A stretch of DNA of 64,000 bases from JADGOV01 sp963814355 (GCA_963814355.1 CAWFCZ010000006.1:186001-250000), one strand, 5' to 3'; shown: positions 8,647 to 17,757, counted from the first letter of the stretch. Made by a program: numbers and translations. The notes: a model not told the origin generated them from the sequence alone.

Positions 8647-10059
8647 ATGACCCAGGACGTCGACGAACTACAGGCAGTAGGGACGCTCGTCTCGGAGCCA
8701 CCCCCTCCCGTATTGGACGATCGAGACCCGCACAAGAGCCGCCAGACATGGCCACTGCTGCTGCTAGCGGATCTGGCGGCGCTGGCCGGCCCTGCCCTCA
8801 TCGTCGACCACGGGCGGATGGCGATCGCGGGCTTGTCGTTGCTCACTGTCCTTTTTCTTTATCAGGCTGGCATGTACCGGTCCCGATTGCACTTGTCTGT
8901 CTTGGACGAGATTCCGGTACTAGTCAGCCGGACTGCATGTGCCGCTCTAATCATCGGTATGAGCATTCAGGTGCTCAATCTCCAGACGCCGGTCAAGGCG
9001 TTCCTGTGGAACGGGGTAGTTGCAGCGCTGCTGTTGGTGACATCCCGTTGGTTGTCTTACCGCGTAGTTGGCGCATCCCGCATTTTGGGTAGAACTAGCC
9101 ATCGGACCCTTATCATTGGTGGGGGCTTGGTCGCGGCACAGATCGCTACGTCGCTGAGAGATAATCCGAAGTATGGTCTTCGGCCCGTTGGATTTATGGA
9201 TGTGGATCCGCTCATCGACCCAGCGAGTGGCCTAATCCCTTGCCTGGGTCACCCCGCGGAACTGCCCCGTGTGCTCATGGACTCTCGAATCAGGACTGTA
9301 GTAGTCGCCTTCGGGAATGCTCCGGAGTCGTCGATGGTGGATGCACTTCGTGAAGCCTCTAACCGTGCCGTAGAGACTTATATAGTTCCTCGACTATATG
9401 AAGCCTTTCGACATGGCAGCGACTATGACCATATCGGTGCGGTACCTGTTATCCGCGTAAGACCTAGTAGGCGTAACGGTGTTTCATGGATGTTCAAGAG
9501 GCTGTTCGATATTCTCGTTAGCGGAATCGCCATCTGCGCCATCTCACCTGTGATGGCAATGGTAGCCATCGCTGTCCGACTGGAAGGCGGACCCGGCGTT
9601 CTGTTCCGCCAAGAAAGGATCGGGCGCCACGCAAAACCATTTCCCTTATTGAAGTTTCGTAGTATGCGCCCCCTGGATGACGAGGAGTCGGCCACACGCT
9701 GGAACGTAGCGGACGATGATCGTATAGGGCCGGTGGGCCGTTTCATTAGGCGCACTTCGCTTGACGAACTACCGCAGCTGCTGAACATCATGCGCGGGGA
9801 CATGAGTCTTGTAGGGCCGAGACCCGAGCGCCCATACTTTGTCGACGAGTACACGAGCATTCACCCAAAGTATTATCATAGACACAGGGTTCCCTGCGGT
9901 CTGACGGGGCTAGCCCAAGTGAGTGGCCTCCGCGGTGATACGTCGATCTCGGATCGGGCACGGTTCGATAACTACTACATCGAAAACTGGTCTCTCTGGC
10001 TGGATATCAAGATTCTGACGATGACTCTACGGGAGGTGTTGCAGGCACGGGGCCGCTAG
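8647..10059 (+). CDS. Polyprenyl-phosphate sugar-1-phosphate transferase (EPS initiation)
   Basis: Membrane enzyme predicted to load the first sugar phosphate of an EPS repeat unit onto undecaprenyl phosphate. About 470 residues: N-terminal membrane helices, a CoA-binding-like Rossmann region around TLIIGGGLVAAQIATSLRDN, one more helix (LFDILVSGIAICAISPVMAM), then the cytoplasmic sugar-transferase domain. That domain has RQERIGRHAKPFPLLKFRSM, TSLDELPQLLNIMRGDMSLV, GPRPERPYFV and GLTGLAQVSGLRGDTS. I start at 8647, where GAAGG lies about 10 bases upstream; an earlier ATG at 8563 has a weaker context. The gene is intact and less GC-rich than the surrounding elements. Confidence 0.93.
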   Translation: MTQDVDELQAVGTLVSEPPPPVLDDRDPHKSRQTWPLLLLADLAALAGPALIVDHGRMAIAGLSLLTVLFLYQAGMYRSRLHLSVLDEIPVLVSRTACAALIIGMSIQVLNLQTPVKAFLWNGVVAALLLVTSRWLSYRVVGASRILGRTSHRTLIIGGGLVAAQIATSLRDNPKYGLRPVGFMDVDPLIDPASGLIPCLGHPAELPRVLMDSRIRTVVVAFGNAPESSMVDALREASNRAVETYIVPRLYEAFRHGSDYDHIGAVPVIRVRPSRRNGVSWMFKRLFDILVSGIAICAISPVMAMVAIAVRLEGGPGVLFRQERIGRHAKPFPLLKFRSMRPLDDEESATRWNVADDDRIGPVGRFIRRTSLDELPQLLNIMRGDMSLVGPRPERPYFVDEYTSIHPKYYHRHRVPCGLTGLAQVSGLRGDTSISDRARFDNYYIENWSLWLDIKILTMTLREVLQARGR

Positions 10060-10705
10060 TGTCGCGTGGTAGCGTAGCTTCTGGATTGCATACCGTGCGA
10101 ACTCGATACCTCCCAGATGAAAACGGGTCGATGTGGTTGGATTTTGAAACCCGCTGATAGCATCGGCAAAGTGGCCCTCTAGTACTCCAGCCGTAGTGTG
10201 TCCTGAAGGACCGGAGGTGACCTGATGACGGGGTGATCTGCTGGTTCGTGCTCGTCGTCGCTTGCCGGGTTGAGTCCGGTCCGGGTAGCTGTCAGGAGGC
10301 CCGGTAGCAGACTGGCGGCTCGGGTTGGAAACGGTCCGGGTCGAAGCCCAGTGTCAGAGCCCATGTGGGGGAGCGACTGGACGGTCCGCAGCATGAAGCG
10401 AAGCCGGCAGCGTCGTTAGAGTTCCTGCCCGTGAGGGTGGGGGTAGAGGGAGCCGAGCCGCTTACGTCACGGTGAAGGCCATGGACGCGGTGAAGGTCCT
10501 GAAGATGCAGCCGCAAGGAACCCCCCGGCGTACGGGGCGTGGAACGTTCAGATAGTGACGGCGGGAAAAGGAGAGGCCCTCCCCGGCCCGGTGGCCCGCG
10601 ATAGATCGTCACCGGAGGTTCGTGCCCTATAACCGGTTCACGCCGGGAAGTGGGTGTCGTGTCGGGTGGGCGTCGGAGGCGGTCGTAGTGTGGTACACGG
10701 AAGGC
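10060..10705 (+). other. Structured non-coding stretch, possible group II intron 5' remnant
   Basis: No convincing gene in about 650 bases. From 10196 the sequence begins GTGTGTCCTGAAGGACCGG, like the GUGYG start of group II introns, and continues with many short G/C stems to about 10620. No domain V and no maturase follow in this copy. It could be the 5' part of an intron related to the one at 1-1566, but I cannot align them by eye. Confidence 0.35.
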
Positions 10706-11875
10706 ATGAAGGCGCGTCTGACATTGGTCTGCCTTGTCGTCGCTGGATCTCTTATGGCTGTGTTGGCTATGCCACGAATGACACCGGCGCGTCCTGGCCC
10801 ACGCTCATGCACGGTGGAAGGTGCTCGACCCTCCGTCGATAGGAAGGGCCAAACCGGAACCTGCGACCCACCATTAGGTGCACGCACCATAACTGGTCAC
10901 ACCATAGGCGACTATGCGGGATTCTCTCCCGGTGGTCAACTCGCATACTTGTCGGGTAACGCTCTGCGCCGAGACCTTGACACACAGGTGAGTGTGGGGG
11001 CGAAGTGGCTCCGGGTCGACTTTGCATGGGCCTTCGTAGAGCGCCGCGAGGGAACGTACGACTGGTCCGCCCTCGATGGGGTCGTTAGGGAGGCCAACTC
11101 CCGTCATCTCAAGATCCTAGCGTTAGCGGCTTACTCACCGGAGTGGGCCCGTCCAGCGCACACCACGGATAAGACGCCTCCGACCGACCCGAGCCGTTAT
11201 GCCGCTTTCGTTCGAGCTGCAGCGGCACGATACTCGCCGCTGGACGTACACCACTGGGAGATCTGGAATGAAGCCAACGTAGCTGTCTTTTGGCAGCCCA
11301 GGCCCTCCGTCGCTGCCTACTTAGGTTTGCTCTGCCAGGCTTATGCGGCGATTCACACAATCGATCCCAACGCTACGGTCATATCGTCCGGCCTAGCGCC
11401 TGCGACGGACAATTACAACGGTTCAGAGATCGCTCCGGGCACCTTTCTACGGCAGATTTATGACCTGAGTGGAGGGCTATGGTTCGACGCAGTTGGCGTA
11501 CACGCTAACTCTTACCCCTACCGCCCCTCGTACCAGGTGCCGTGGAACACCTTCCGGCAGGTCCCTAAGCTTTATCGCATAATGCGGGAGAGTGGTGACG
11601 GTAGCAAAAAGGTGTGGCTCACGGAGTCCGGGTGGGCCACAGGCTCGGCACCGCGGGCAGTAACCCCGACGCAGCAGCGTGAGTACCTCGTCGAGCAGTA
11701 TGAACTCTGGGCGCGGTGGCCGTGGGCCGGCCCCAACTTCACTTATACGATGCGCGACATGGGAACGAACCCCAAGGACCTGAACCAGAACTTCGGTCTG
11801 CTCAGGTACAACTACTCGCCAAAGCCCTCCTGGTCAGCCTACAGAGCTGAGATGGCGTTACCGTACAGGTGGTGA
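10706..11875 (+). CDS. Secreted (beta/alpha)8-barrel glycoside hydrolase, GH39/GH5-like
   Basis: 389-residue glycosidase predicted to act outside the membrane on the EPS. An N-terminal signal or anchor helix (LTLVCLVVAGSLMAVLAM) is followed by a clan-A-type barrel. The acid/base Glu is about residue 189 in HHWEIWNEAN and the nucleophile Glu about residue 307 in KVWLTESGW. GAKWLRVDFAWAFVE and YTMRDMG are shared with the homologue at 23655-25046, but this protein lacks the C-terminal FN3 domain. The start follows GGAAGG very closely; the next in-frame ATG would shorten the signal. Such hydrolases in EPS loci trim or release polymer; the substrate is unknown. Confidence 0.88.
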   Translation: MKARLTLVCLVVAGSLMAVLAMPRMTPARPGPRSCTVEGARPSVDRKGQTGTCDPPLGARTITGHTIGDYAGFSPGGQLAYLSGNALRRDLDTQVSVGAKWLRVDFAWAFVERREGTYDWSALDGVVREANSRHLKILALAAYSPEWARPAHTTDKTPPTDPSRYAAFVRAAAARYSPLDVHHWEIWNEANVAVFWQPRPSVAAYLGLLCQAYAAIHTIDPNATVISSGLAPATDNYNGSEIAPGTFLRQIYDLSGGLWFDAVGVHANSYPYRPSYQVPWNTFRQVPKLYRIMRESGDGSKKVWLTESGWATGSAPRAVTPTQQREYLVEQYELWARWPWAGPNFTYTMRDMGTNPKDLNQNFGLLRYNYSPKPSWSAYRAEMALPYRW

Positions 11876-11891
11876 GCCTTTATTGTCGATC

Positions 11892-13274
11892 CTATCTCGC
11901 CGTATCTGTCCGGGACGCTGCGTCGCTGCCCACTACCCGACTCCTGACGCCGGCAGTCGCGGGGGGCAATTCGGGTGGCGGGAGACAGGTCACCACGCCG
12001 AGCAATAGCCAGAACAGCAGATCTACCGGAAAGATCTCAAGATAGGTAGCGACAGTGGACGCGAGCGCAGCGGCGATTGTTGCGGCAGCGATACCCAACG
12101 CGACGGCAGAATTCTGCGCGTCAGGGCTGGCGGCCGCTCGATCCGCGGCAGCAGCCGCGGAGATGAAGAAGAGAACGAGCACCCAAAACCCGAGGACACC
12201 TAACTCATACGCAGTCTTGAAGTAGTAGTTGTCGGGCTGGTAGATGCTGGTGGCAGCACCGTGCGTGAGGGTGGCGAGTTTGGCTGCTGCAGCGCCGCTG
12301 GCTCCAATCCCAGTGCCGAACGGCTCGCTCAGAATCACGTGAATGTTGGTGATCCAGCCCGTGCTCCTTTCCTTCAAGCTATTGGAGGACAACGCGGTGG
12401 CCAGTAGCCCGCTTGGGAGGAGGAGGACGGAAATTAGCAGGACCGGCGCCGTGGACACGAGTACTCGGTAACGACGTATCGTCAAATAGATAACGCCGGC
12501 AGCCAGCCCGACGTAGGCTGCCCGCACGAAGGAGGACAGTAGTCCAGCTACCAGCACGGGTGACGCAAGCAAGAACAGTCGGTTCCTCAACCGTGCGATA
12601 TCGGTAAGAGCCACCGGTATCCCCACCAGCAGGACAACCATCTCGTACAATCCGAACGGAAACGGCTGTCGAAAGCTTGAAAAGGACCGGAGGTGACCGC
12701 CTGTCGTGCGGACGCTGACGTCGTAAGCGTATCCAAGATTATGCAGAGCCTGTTGTCCGACTGCTTGCTGCACCAACCCGTAGCACGCACAGATGAAGGC
12801 CGTGATCATAAGTATGGTGATTAATCGGTCCCGGTCCTGACGGTTGAACGGGTGTCGCCGCAGAATCACGACCAGCAAAACGTAGAAGAAGTCGACTTTG
12901 AGCCCCACGACAGCTTGTCGCCATGGCGTCACTATCGCGCTAGCACAGGCGAGCATGACCAGCGCCAACAGGGCAGCCACCCATGGCGGCTGCGGGGCGC
13001 CCCGTCGCCGGGTCGGCCGGTGCACCAGGCTGGAAAGTAAAGAGGCACTGACCACTGTCTCTTTCCAGGCCGCGGCCCCGGAAGGTAAATTCGGGACCAG
13101 GACAAGGAGGCCGTCGAAGGGGACAAGCGTAGCCACGACGAGCAGCCCGAATTGCGGCCGCCGTGAGATCCGGGAGGCGCCGAACGTAAGCACGACGATA
13201 GCTGGTATCGCCACCCACAAAAGCACGCGTACCCCCAGCGATCGCGACCACCCAAGCACCTCGGCCGCGCGCAA
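11892..13274 (-). CDS. O-antigen ligase/polymerase family membrane protein (Wzy-like)
   Basis: 460 residues with about ten hydrophobic helices, e.g. VLLWVAIPAIVVLTFGA, QFGLLVVATLVPFDGLLVLV, VLVAGLLSSFVRAAYVGLAA and LGVLGFWVLVLFFISAAAAA. A long outer loop in the second half includes SEPFGTGIGASGAAAAK and SIYQPDNYYFKTAYELGVLG, the typical ligase/polymerase region with G-G and E-L-G motifs. It would polymerise lipid-linked repeat units outside the membrane. It faces away from the glycosidase gene and is 17 bases from its end. No frameshift. Confidence 0.88.
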   Translation of the reverse strand: MRAAEVLGWSRSLGVRVLLWVAIPAIVVLTFGASRISRRPQFGLLVVATLVPFDGLLVLVPNLPSGAAAWKETVVSASLLSSLVHRPTRRRGAPQPPWVAALLALVMLACASAIVTPWRQAVVGLKVDFFYVLLVVILRRHPFNRQDRDRLITILMITAFICACYGLVQQAVGQQALHNLGYAYDVSVRTTGGHLRSFSSFRQPFPFGLYEMVVLLVGIPVALTDIARLRNRLFLLASPVLVAGLLSSFVRAAYVGLAAGVIYLTIRRYRVLVSTAPVLLISVLLLPSGLLATALSSNSLKERSTGWITNIHVILSEPFGTGIGASGAAAAKLATLTHGAATSIYQPDNYYFKTAYELGVLGFWVLVLFFISAAAAADRAAASPDAQNSAVALGIAAATIAAALASTVATYLEIFPVDLLFWLLLGVVTCLPPPELPPATAGVRSRVVGSDAASRTDTAR

Positions 13275-13556
13275 TCGTAGCCCGCCGAGAGGGGGACTGT
13301 CCGATCACGCAGCGGATCCGATTGGTGATGCTGCGGTCGTGCCCGCACCTCGGCCTCTCCCTTTCGTCTGTGGGATGGTCTTGGGCTGCGACACGGGGTG
13401 TGAACGCAGGGGAGTGCCTACCTGTTCGGGAACTGCTCATTGGCGAGGTCAGTAGCGAGCCCTGAACCACCCGGCGTGTCCGGAGGCTCCGGTCCGCGAG
13501 GATGGAGTCCGATGACAGGCATTGTCACATAGGTATCCGCAGGAGCTCAAGGAGTG
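13275..13556. other. Upstream region of the Wzy-like gene
   Basis: About 280 bases with no gene that I can support. It should hold the promoter of the minus-strand wzy-like gene; no clear -10/-35 pair stands out. Confidence 0.35.
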
Positions 13557-13617
13557 TTAGCCGCCGCGCTGGATGAGGATTTCGGCGTCGCTGTCGCTGC
13601 GGATGGCTGGGATGAGG

Positions 13618-13650
13618 AAGGCCCCGTCCCGGGGTTCGGGGCGGGGTCTT
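13618..13650 (-). terminator. Terminator-like hairpin after the helper ATPase
   Basis: On the minus strand AAGACCCCGCCCC pairs with GGGACGGGGCCTT around a short C-rich loop, about 50 bases after the ATPase stop. It is equivalent to the hairpin at 6904 after the other ATPase fragment. Confidence 0.5.
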
Positions 13651-13702
13651 CGGGGTCGGGGTGTCGGATTGGTGTTCGCAGTGTCGCTGGATCTGGCGGT
13701 GG

Positions 13703-14126
13703 TTATTCGGCGTTGACCTCGGTGATGGCGGCGCGGGCGGCGGAGGCGTCGACGATCGTCTTGTTCGCCGCGAAGGTGGCGACGAGGGCTTGCAGCGCGA
13801 GGTTGTTCACGGCTCTGGGTAGCCCGCGGCTGGTTTGGTGGATCAGGTCGGCGGGCGTCGTCGCTGAACAGTTGGTCGCTGCGGCCGACGAGTTTGAGGT
13901 GGTGGGTGAGGTAGTCCCGGGTCTCGGCTTGGGTCATGCCGGGCAGCGCGTAGCGGAGCATGATCCGCTGGTCCAGGGCGGCGAACGCGCCGAGTTTGAT
14001 CCGGCGTCGCAGGGTGGGCTGGCCGAGCAGCAGACCGGTGAAGGGCGCGACGCTGTCCATCTCGCTGTTGGTGAGCAGACGCAGCTCTTCGAGTTGGTCG
14101 GCGGAGGGTAGGTGGGCTTCGTCCAC
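13703..14126 (-). pseudogene. Transposon helper AAA ATPase, truncated and frameshifted
   Basis: Begins at Walker B (VDEAHLPSADQLEELRLLTN), then SPFTGLLLGQPTLRRRIKLG-like sequence and TRDYLTHHLKLVGRSDQLFS. The frame shifts near 13860 to DLIHQTSRGLPRAVNNLALQ and VDASAARAAITEVNAE. Family: ExeA/TniB-like ATPases that assist DDE transposases. Walker A and everything before it are missing: Tn554-like T4 begins exactly upstream, splitting the gene at the VDEAHL codons. Homologous to the remnant at 6733-6889. Confidence 0.8.
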
Positions 14127-14206
14127 TTTACCGACCGCGGAGGCCGGGATTCCCCGTGTTTCCTGCGCTGGAACGAAGCGTACATGTCAGCGACAATCGC
14201 TTGCTG

Positions 14207-14848
14207 CTATTGGGACCGCGCGTCGTTGGTTCGCTCTGAATCGCGCTCCTTCCCCGTGGCGATGTGTTCCGGCGCGGCGAGTTGTGCTTCGAGGTCAGCG
14301 ATGCGCCGGTCCTGGAACCGCAGGTTGGAGCGGGCGGCTTGGAGTCGTTCGTCGAGGGTGCGGTTGTCTGCGGTGAGCTGCTGCGCCCGCTGCTTGAGCG
14401 TGGTGTTCTCCATGCTGACATGCTGGATCTTGTCTCTGGTCCAGTGGGATTCGAGATCGCGGATGCGGCCGATGAGTTCGCCGATGCGGCCTCGTTGGGT
14501 GAGGATCTCGGCGTTGGCGGCCTTGAGCCCGTCCTCGGCATTGAGCGCTCGTTCACGCCAGGTCGACTCCTCCCGCTCGCTGCTTCGACCGGTGGATCCC
14601 TTGTCCCGCTGAGGGGCTTGCATGGCTGCCGCGTCGATGGCGGCCTTCGCGTCGGGGTTGCTGTAGAGGAACGTGCGGGACACGGCGGCGCGGCGGGCGA
14701 GGGCAGCGACGCTGACCGGCGTCTTCTCTCGGCGTAGGCGGGTGATCGCGTCGGTAACGCGGTCGAGCGCGGCCTGGGTGCCACGGCGGCGGGCAGCCAG
14801 CGCTGCCGCGGTCCGGGGCTCAGGCCTTTCGATGTCAACGCTTGTCAT
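14207..14848 (-). CDS. TnpC-like coiled-coil partner protein of T4 (DUF6262-like)
   Basis: 213 residues. The N-terminal third has a basic DNA-binding-like helix pair (ITRLRREKTPVSVAALARR then AAVSRTFLYSNPDAKAAID). The rest is heptad-rich coiled coil (IGELIGRIRDLESHW, TLKQRAQQLTADNRTLDERL). Same layout as the third genes of T1, T2 and T3, which resemble the small TnpC helper of Tn554. The ATG overlaps the stop of the preceding gene (ATGA), so translation was coupled. I chose this start over longer frames for that reason. Confidence 0.75.
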   Translation of the reverse strand: MTSVDIERPEPRTAAALAARRRGTQAALDRVTDAITRLRREKTPVSVAALARRAAVSRTFLYSNPDAKAAIDAAAMQAPQRDKGSTGRSSEREESTWRERALNAEDGLKAANAEILTQRGRIGELIGRIRDLESHWTRDKIQHVSMENTTLKQRAQQLTADNRTLDERLQAARSNLRFQDRRIADLEAQLAAPEHIATGKERDSERTNDARSQ

Positions 14849-14995
14849 GCGCAGGCCTCCTCGGCATCGTCGTCTTCGCTCCGGGTCGTCGTGTTCGGGC
14901 CTGCAGTGGCGGCGAGGTCGCTGGCGCGGAACGCGGTGGCCCAGACGCGTTGGAAGTAGTCCTGCGGTTTGCGCAGGTCCATGTCGAGGGCCTGT
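14846..14995 (-). pseudogene. 3' remnant of the T4 large recombinase gene (probable)
   Basis: About 50 residues including DMDLRKPQDYFQRVWATAF and a stop overlapping the next ATG. Its place suggests the end of a TnpB-like recombinase, but the fragment has no catalytic motif. Cut by the IS3-a left end. Confidence 0.45.
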
Positions 14996-15068
14996 TGAAT
15001 CGTCCTGGATTTTCTGGAGGCTGCGGTTGGTTGGTTGCCTCGGTTGTTGGTCGGCTGGGTTGATTGTG

Positions 15069-15398
15069 TCAGGGCTGGAGAAGCTCCTCGATGGTGATGG
15101 GCTCGCCGCAGCAGGGGGAGTGCCCGCCGCTGCCGAGGCGACGCATGAAGGTGCCGCAGTCTTCGCATCTTTGGGCGCCGAGGAGCCTGGTTTGGCACTC
15201 GGGGCATTCATAGATGGTGCCGGCCCGGCGGGATCGGGTGGGTGGGAGTTCGACGGCCGTCAGGGGCGGAGCGTGCCGCCGGCGCCAAGCGGCCTGGCGG
15301 CAGGCGTCGGAGCACCACTGCCGATTCCGGCCCGTGGGCAGCGGGGCGTCGCAGGCGCCGCAACGTGCCGTTACGATGTCGTTACGCGACGGGGTCAT
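15069..15398 (-). CDS. Zinc-ribbon passenger protein of IS3-a
   Basis: 109 residues with three cysteine knuckles: CGACDAPL plus WCSDACRQAAWRRRH, IYECPECQTRLLGAQRCEDC, and SPCCGEPITIEELL. The ATG overlaps the orfB stop (ATGA), so it is translated with the transposase. Similar small proteins follow the IS256 transposases here (43493, 59205), which makes it a shared accessory rather than chance. The function is unknown; a DNA- or RNA-binding helper is an inference. Confidence 0.75.
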   Translation of the reverse strand: MTPSRNDIVTARCGACDAPLPTGRNRQWCSDACRQAAWRRRHAPPLTAVELPPTRSRRAGTIYECPECQTRLLGAQRCEDCGTFMRRLGSGGHSPCCGEPITIEELLQP

Positions 15399-15874
15399 CC
15401 GGCCTGCTCCTGGCCGGCCCGCCAGGCCAGTTCGTACTCGGCCGGGGGCAGATACCCGATCGAGGAGTGCAGCCTGGTCGAGTTGTACCAGTGCACCCAG
15501 GAGGCGGTCTCCCGTTCGACTTCGGCCCGCCCGGTCCAGGACCGTGCTCGGCGGTGGATCAGCTCGGTCTTGTACAACCCGATGGTCGACTCCATCAGGG
15601 CGTTGTCCAGGGCGTCGCCGACCGAGCCGATGGAGCCGGCGATCCCCGCTTCGACGAGCGCGTCGGTGAACGCGATCGACGTGTACTGCTCGGCATCGGA
15701 ATGATGCACCAAGCCGGTTGCGGTGAACGGGAGTCGGCCCGGCGGCGGGTGAACAGCGCCTGCTCGAGGGTCGACATCACCAGCGGCGTCGTCTTGGAGC
15801 TACTCACCCGCCAGCCGAGGATCCGCCGGGAGAACACGTCGGTCAGCAGCGCCACATACTAAGGAGAACGGAAG
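15395..15874 (-). pseudogene. IS3-a OrfB transposase, 3' part, frameshifted
   Basis: Continues the orfB from 16965-17437 beyond IS630-b: YVALLTDVFSRRILGWRVS and TPLVMSTLEQALFTRRRADS, then a frameshift near 15720 into LVHHSDAEQYTSIAFTDAL, GSVGDALDNALMESTIGLYK and WVHWYNSTRLHSSIGYLPP. The second catalytic Asp region (HHSDAGSQYTS in relatives) has lost residues. The gene is broken by insertion and by frameshift. Confidence 0.85.
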
Positions 15875-16963
15875 TAGGTCGACTGTCAGGCGGTGATGTA
15901 GGCGAGGTCGGGGTCTCCGAAGAAGCCGCGGACTAGGTGCGGCATGCGCTGTAGCCGGCGGAGGGCGGCGATGACTTTGGAGGTGAACTCGTCGCGGGTT
16001 GTGACGCTGGTCCGTCCGACCCGGTCGTGTTTCACGTTCTTCCAGACCCACTCGTCGGGGTTGAGCTGTGGGGAGTAGGCGGGGAGGATGAACAGCTTGA
16101 ATCGGCCGCGGGTGGAGGCGACGAACGCTTTGACCGACTTGGCTTTGTGGGTGGGATGCCCGTCGACGATCAGGTACACGCCGCGGCCGGTGGCTCGTTC
16201 GGTGTCGGTGAGGAGTCTGGTGCAGAACTCGATGAACCGTTCGGCGGTGAACGACCCGGTGTAGGTGGCGAACCGCAGCAGACCTTGGCCGGTGACCGCG
16301 GAGATCATGTTCAGGCTGTGCCGGGCGCCGGTGGCCTTCACGATCGGGGTCCGCCCGACCGGCGCCCACGTCGTGCCGGCGTGGTAGTCCGATCGGATGC
16401 CGGCCTCGTCGGCGAAGTACACCGTGGCGCCTTCGGCTTTCGCCGCCGCCCGGATCGCCGGGAAGTCCTCGGTCTTCCACCGGGCCACCGCGTCGGGGTC
16501 GGCCTGCCAGGCCCGCCACAACGGCCGCTGCGGGGACAGCCCCAGCGTGCGGAGCAGTCGACCCACGCTGACCGCCGACAGCGACACCTTGAACTCGCGG
16601 CGGATCAGCTGCCGGACCAGATCCCGGGTCCACAACGCGAAGTCGAACTCCAGCTGCCGCGGATCGGACCCACAGACCAGCGTGTACACCCGGCGCATCT
16701 GCTCACCGCTCAGCTTCGGCGGGCGGCCCGGCACCGGCCTGGCCGCCAGCGCCCCCCGGCCACCCTCGCGGGCCTTCGCCAGCCAGCCGTACACCGTCTT
16801 ACGGTGCATCCCCAGCGTCGCCGCCACATCTTTCGGATGCTGACCGGCCGCTACCGCGTCCACCGCCCGCAGCCGCAACTGCTCCAACGTCACATGATCA
16901 AGCTTCCGGCCATCGTTCTCGCGCACATCTCATTATCCCAGAAACACACCGCAAGTCGACTTA
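15875..16963 (-). mobile_element. IS630-b, inserted in IS3-a orfB
   Basis: Ends GTAGGTCGAC (15874-15883) and the reverse complement of GTAAGTCGAC (16955-16964), with TA at both edges. A few extra bases lie between each edge and the orfB sequence, so the insertion site was not clean orfB sequence. Confidence 0.8.
15886..16926 (-). CDS. IS630 family transposase (IS630-b)
   Basis: 346 residues, DDE transposase. N-terminal HTH (HPKDVAATLGMHRKTVYGWL) and catalytic residues in VYFADEAGIRSDYH, IVDGHPTHKAKSVK and YSPQLNPDEWVWKN. Same start (MRENDGRKLDH) as IS630-a, with scattered differences and a four-residue longer loop (RATGRGVYLI), so it is a related element rather than a recent copy. Intact. 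Confidence 0.93.
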   Translation of the reverse strand: MRENDGRKLDHVTLEQLRLRAVDAVAAGQHPKDVAATLGMHRKTVYGWLAKAREGGRGALAARPVPGRPPKLSGEQMRRVYTLVCGSDPRQLEFDFALWTRDLVRQLIRREFKVSLSAVSVGRLLRTLGLSPQRPLWRAWQADPDAVARWKTEDFPAIRAAAKAEGATVYFADEAGIRSDYHAGTTWAPVGRTPIVKATGARHSLNMISAVTGQGLLRFATYTGSFTAERFIEFCTRLLTDTERATGRGVYLIVDGHPTHKAKSVKAFVASTRGRFKLFILPAYSPQLNPDEWVWKNVKHDRVGRTSVTTRDEFTSKVIAALRRLQRMPHLVRGFFGDPDLAYITA

Positions 16964-16964
16964 C

Positions 16965-17437
16965 TTACGCTCGTGTTGGTAGCAGAACCCGGCGAGCGTC
17001 CAGACGTAGGTGACCTCCGCGACCCACCACTGGTCCGGCCGGGTTGGGGTGTCCCAGGCCCGGTCGAGAAGGTCCGGGTGCCGCGGCACCCGCTCGTCGC
17101 CGCGCCTGGTCGTGGTCGTGGTGTGCTCACCGCGTACGACGCCGGCGATGCCGGCGATCTTCATCAGCCTGGCGACCTGATCGCGGCCGACGTCATGCCC
17201 GGCGCGGCGCATCTCCCGCCACAGCTTGCGCACCCCGTAAACACTGCGGTTCACCCGGTACAGGTCCACCACAGCGTCGACGAGGTAGGCGGCGGCGAGT
17301 TCCGCCGCCGACACCCGGGTCTTCACCGCGGCGTAGTAGGTACTGGGGGCGATCTGCATGCCGTGCTCGGTCAGCACCCGGCAGATCGGCTCGACCCCGA
17401 AGCGGGCCCGGTAACCGTCGATGTAGGCGACGATCAC
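16965..17437 (-). pseudogene. IS3-a OrfB transposase, 5' part
   Basis: N-terminal half of an IS3 DDE transposase: VAYIDGYRARFGVEPICRVL, SVYGVRKLWREMRRAGHDVG, RDQVARLMKIAGIAGVVRG and DQWWVAEVTYVWTLAGFCY with the first catalytic Asp region altered (VAEVTYV where relatives have VADFTYV). The start overlaps the end of orfA, as usual for the -1 frameshift fusion of IS3 elements. IS630-b interrupts it after GFCY. Confidence 0.85.
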
Positions 17438-17757
17438 TTGAGTCGGCGGTCGAGCTCCGCCTGAGCGAAAAACGCCGACGCTGTCTTGAGGATCTCATTC
17501 GCCCGACGCAACTCCGAGACCTCACGACGCAGCGCTTTCAACTCCGCTGACTCCTCACTCGTCACCCCCGCACGAGCACCACTGTCGACCTCCTCCCGCT
17601 CGATCCAGTTCCGCAGCGTGGCCTGGTTGATGTCCAGTACCGCCCCGACCTGACGGCGGGCGGCCACCATCGACTCACCACGGTCGCGGAGCCGGTCCTG
17701 ATACATCCGCACCGCTGGGGCGCGGGTCTCCCCGTCGTACTTCCTTGATGCAGGCAT
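17434..17757 (-). CDS. IS3-a OrfA
   Basis: 107-residue DNA-binding half of an IS3 transposase. HTH region (MVAARRQVGAVLDINQATLR then NWIEREEVDSG), then a leucine-zipper-like end (SAELKALRREVSELRRANEI, LKTASAFFAQAELDRRL) that mediates OrfA multimerisation in the family. It overlaps orfB by four bases. Confidence 0.88.
   Translation of the reverse strand: MPASRKYDGETRAPAVRMYQDRLRDRGESMVAARRQVGAVLDINQATLRNWIEREEVDSGARAGVTSEESAELKALRREVSELRRANEILKTASAFFAQAELDRRLK

Larger units (their letters stand above)
14127..14995 (-). mobile_element. T4, 3' end of a Tn554-like element
   Basis: Only the distal part is left: the end of a large gene (14846-14995) overlapping a coiled-coil TnpC-like gene (14207-14848), then about 80 bases to the junction with the ATPase gene near 14127. 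IS3-a truncates it at 14996. Unlike T1-T3, I could not define its terminal repeat. Confidence 0.6.

Noticed and set aside
10622..10705. N-terminal extension of the first glycosidase
   Set aside because: The extra residues precede a normal signal helix and have no family similarity; the inner ATG at 10706 fits better.
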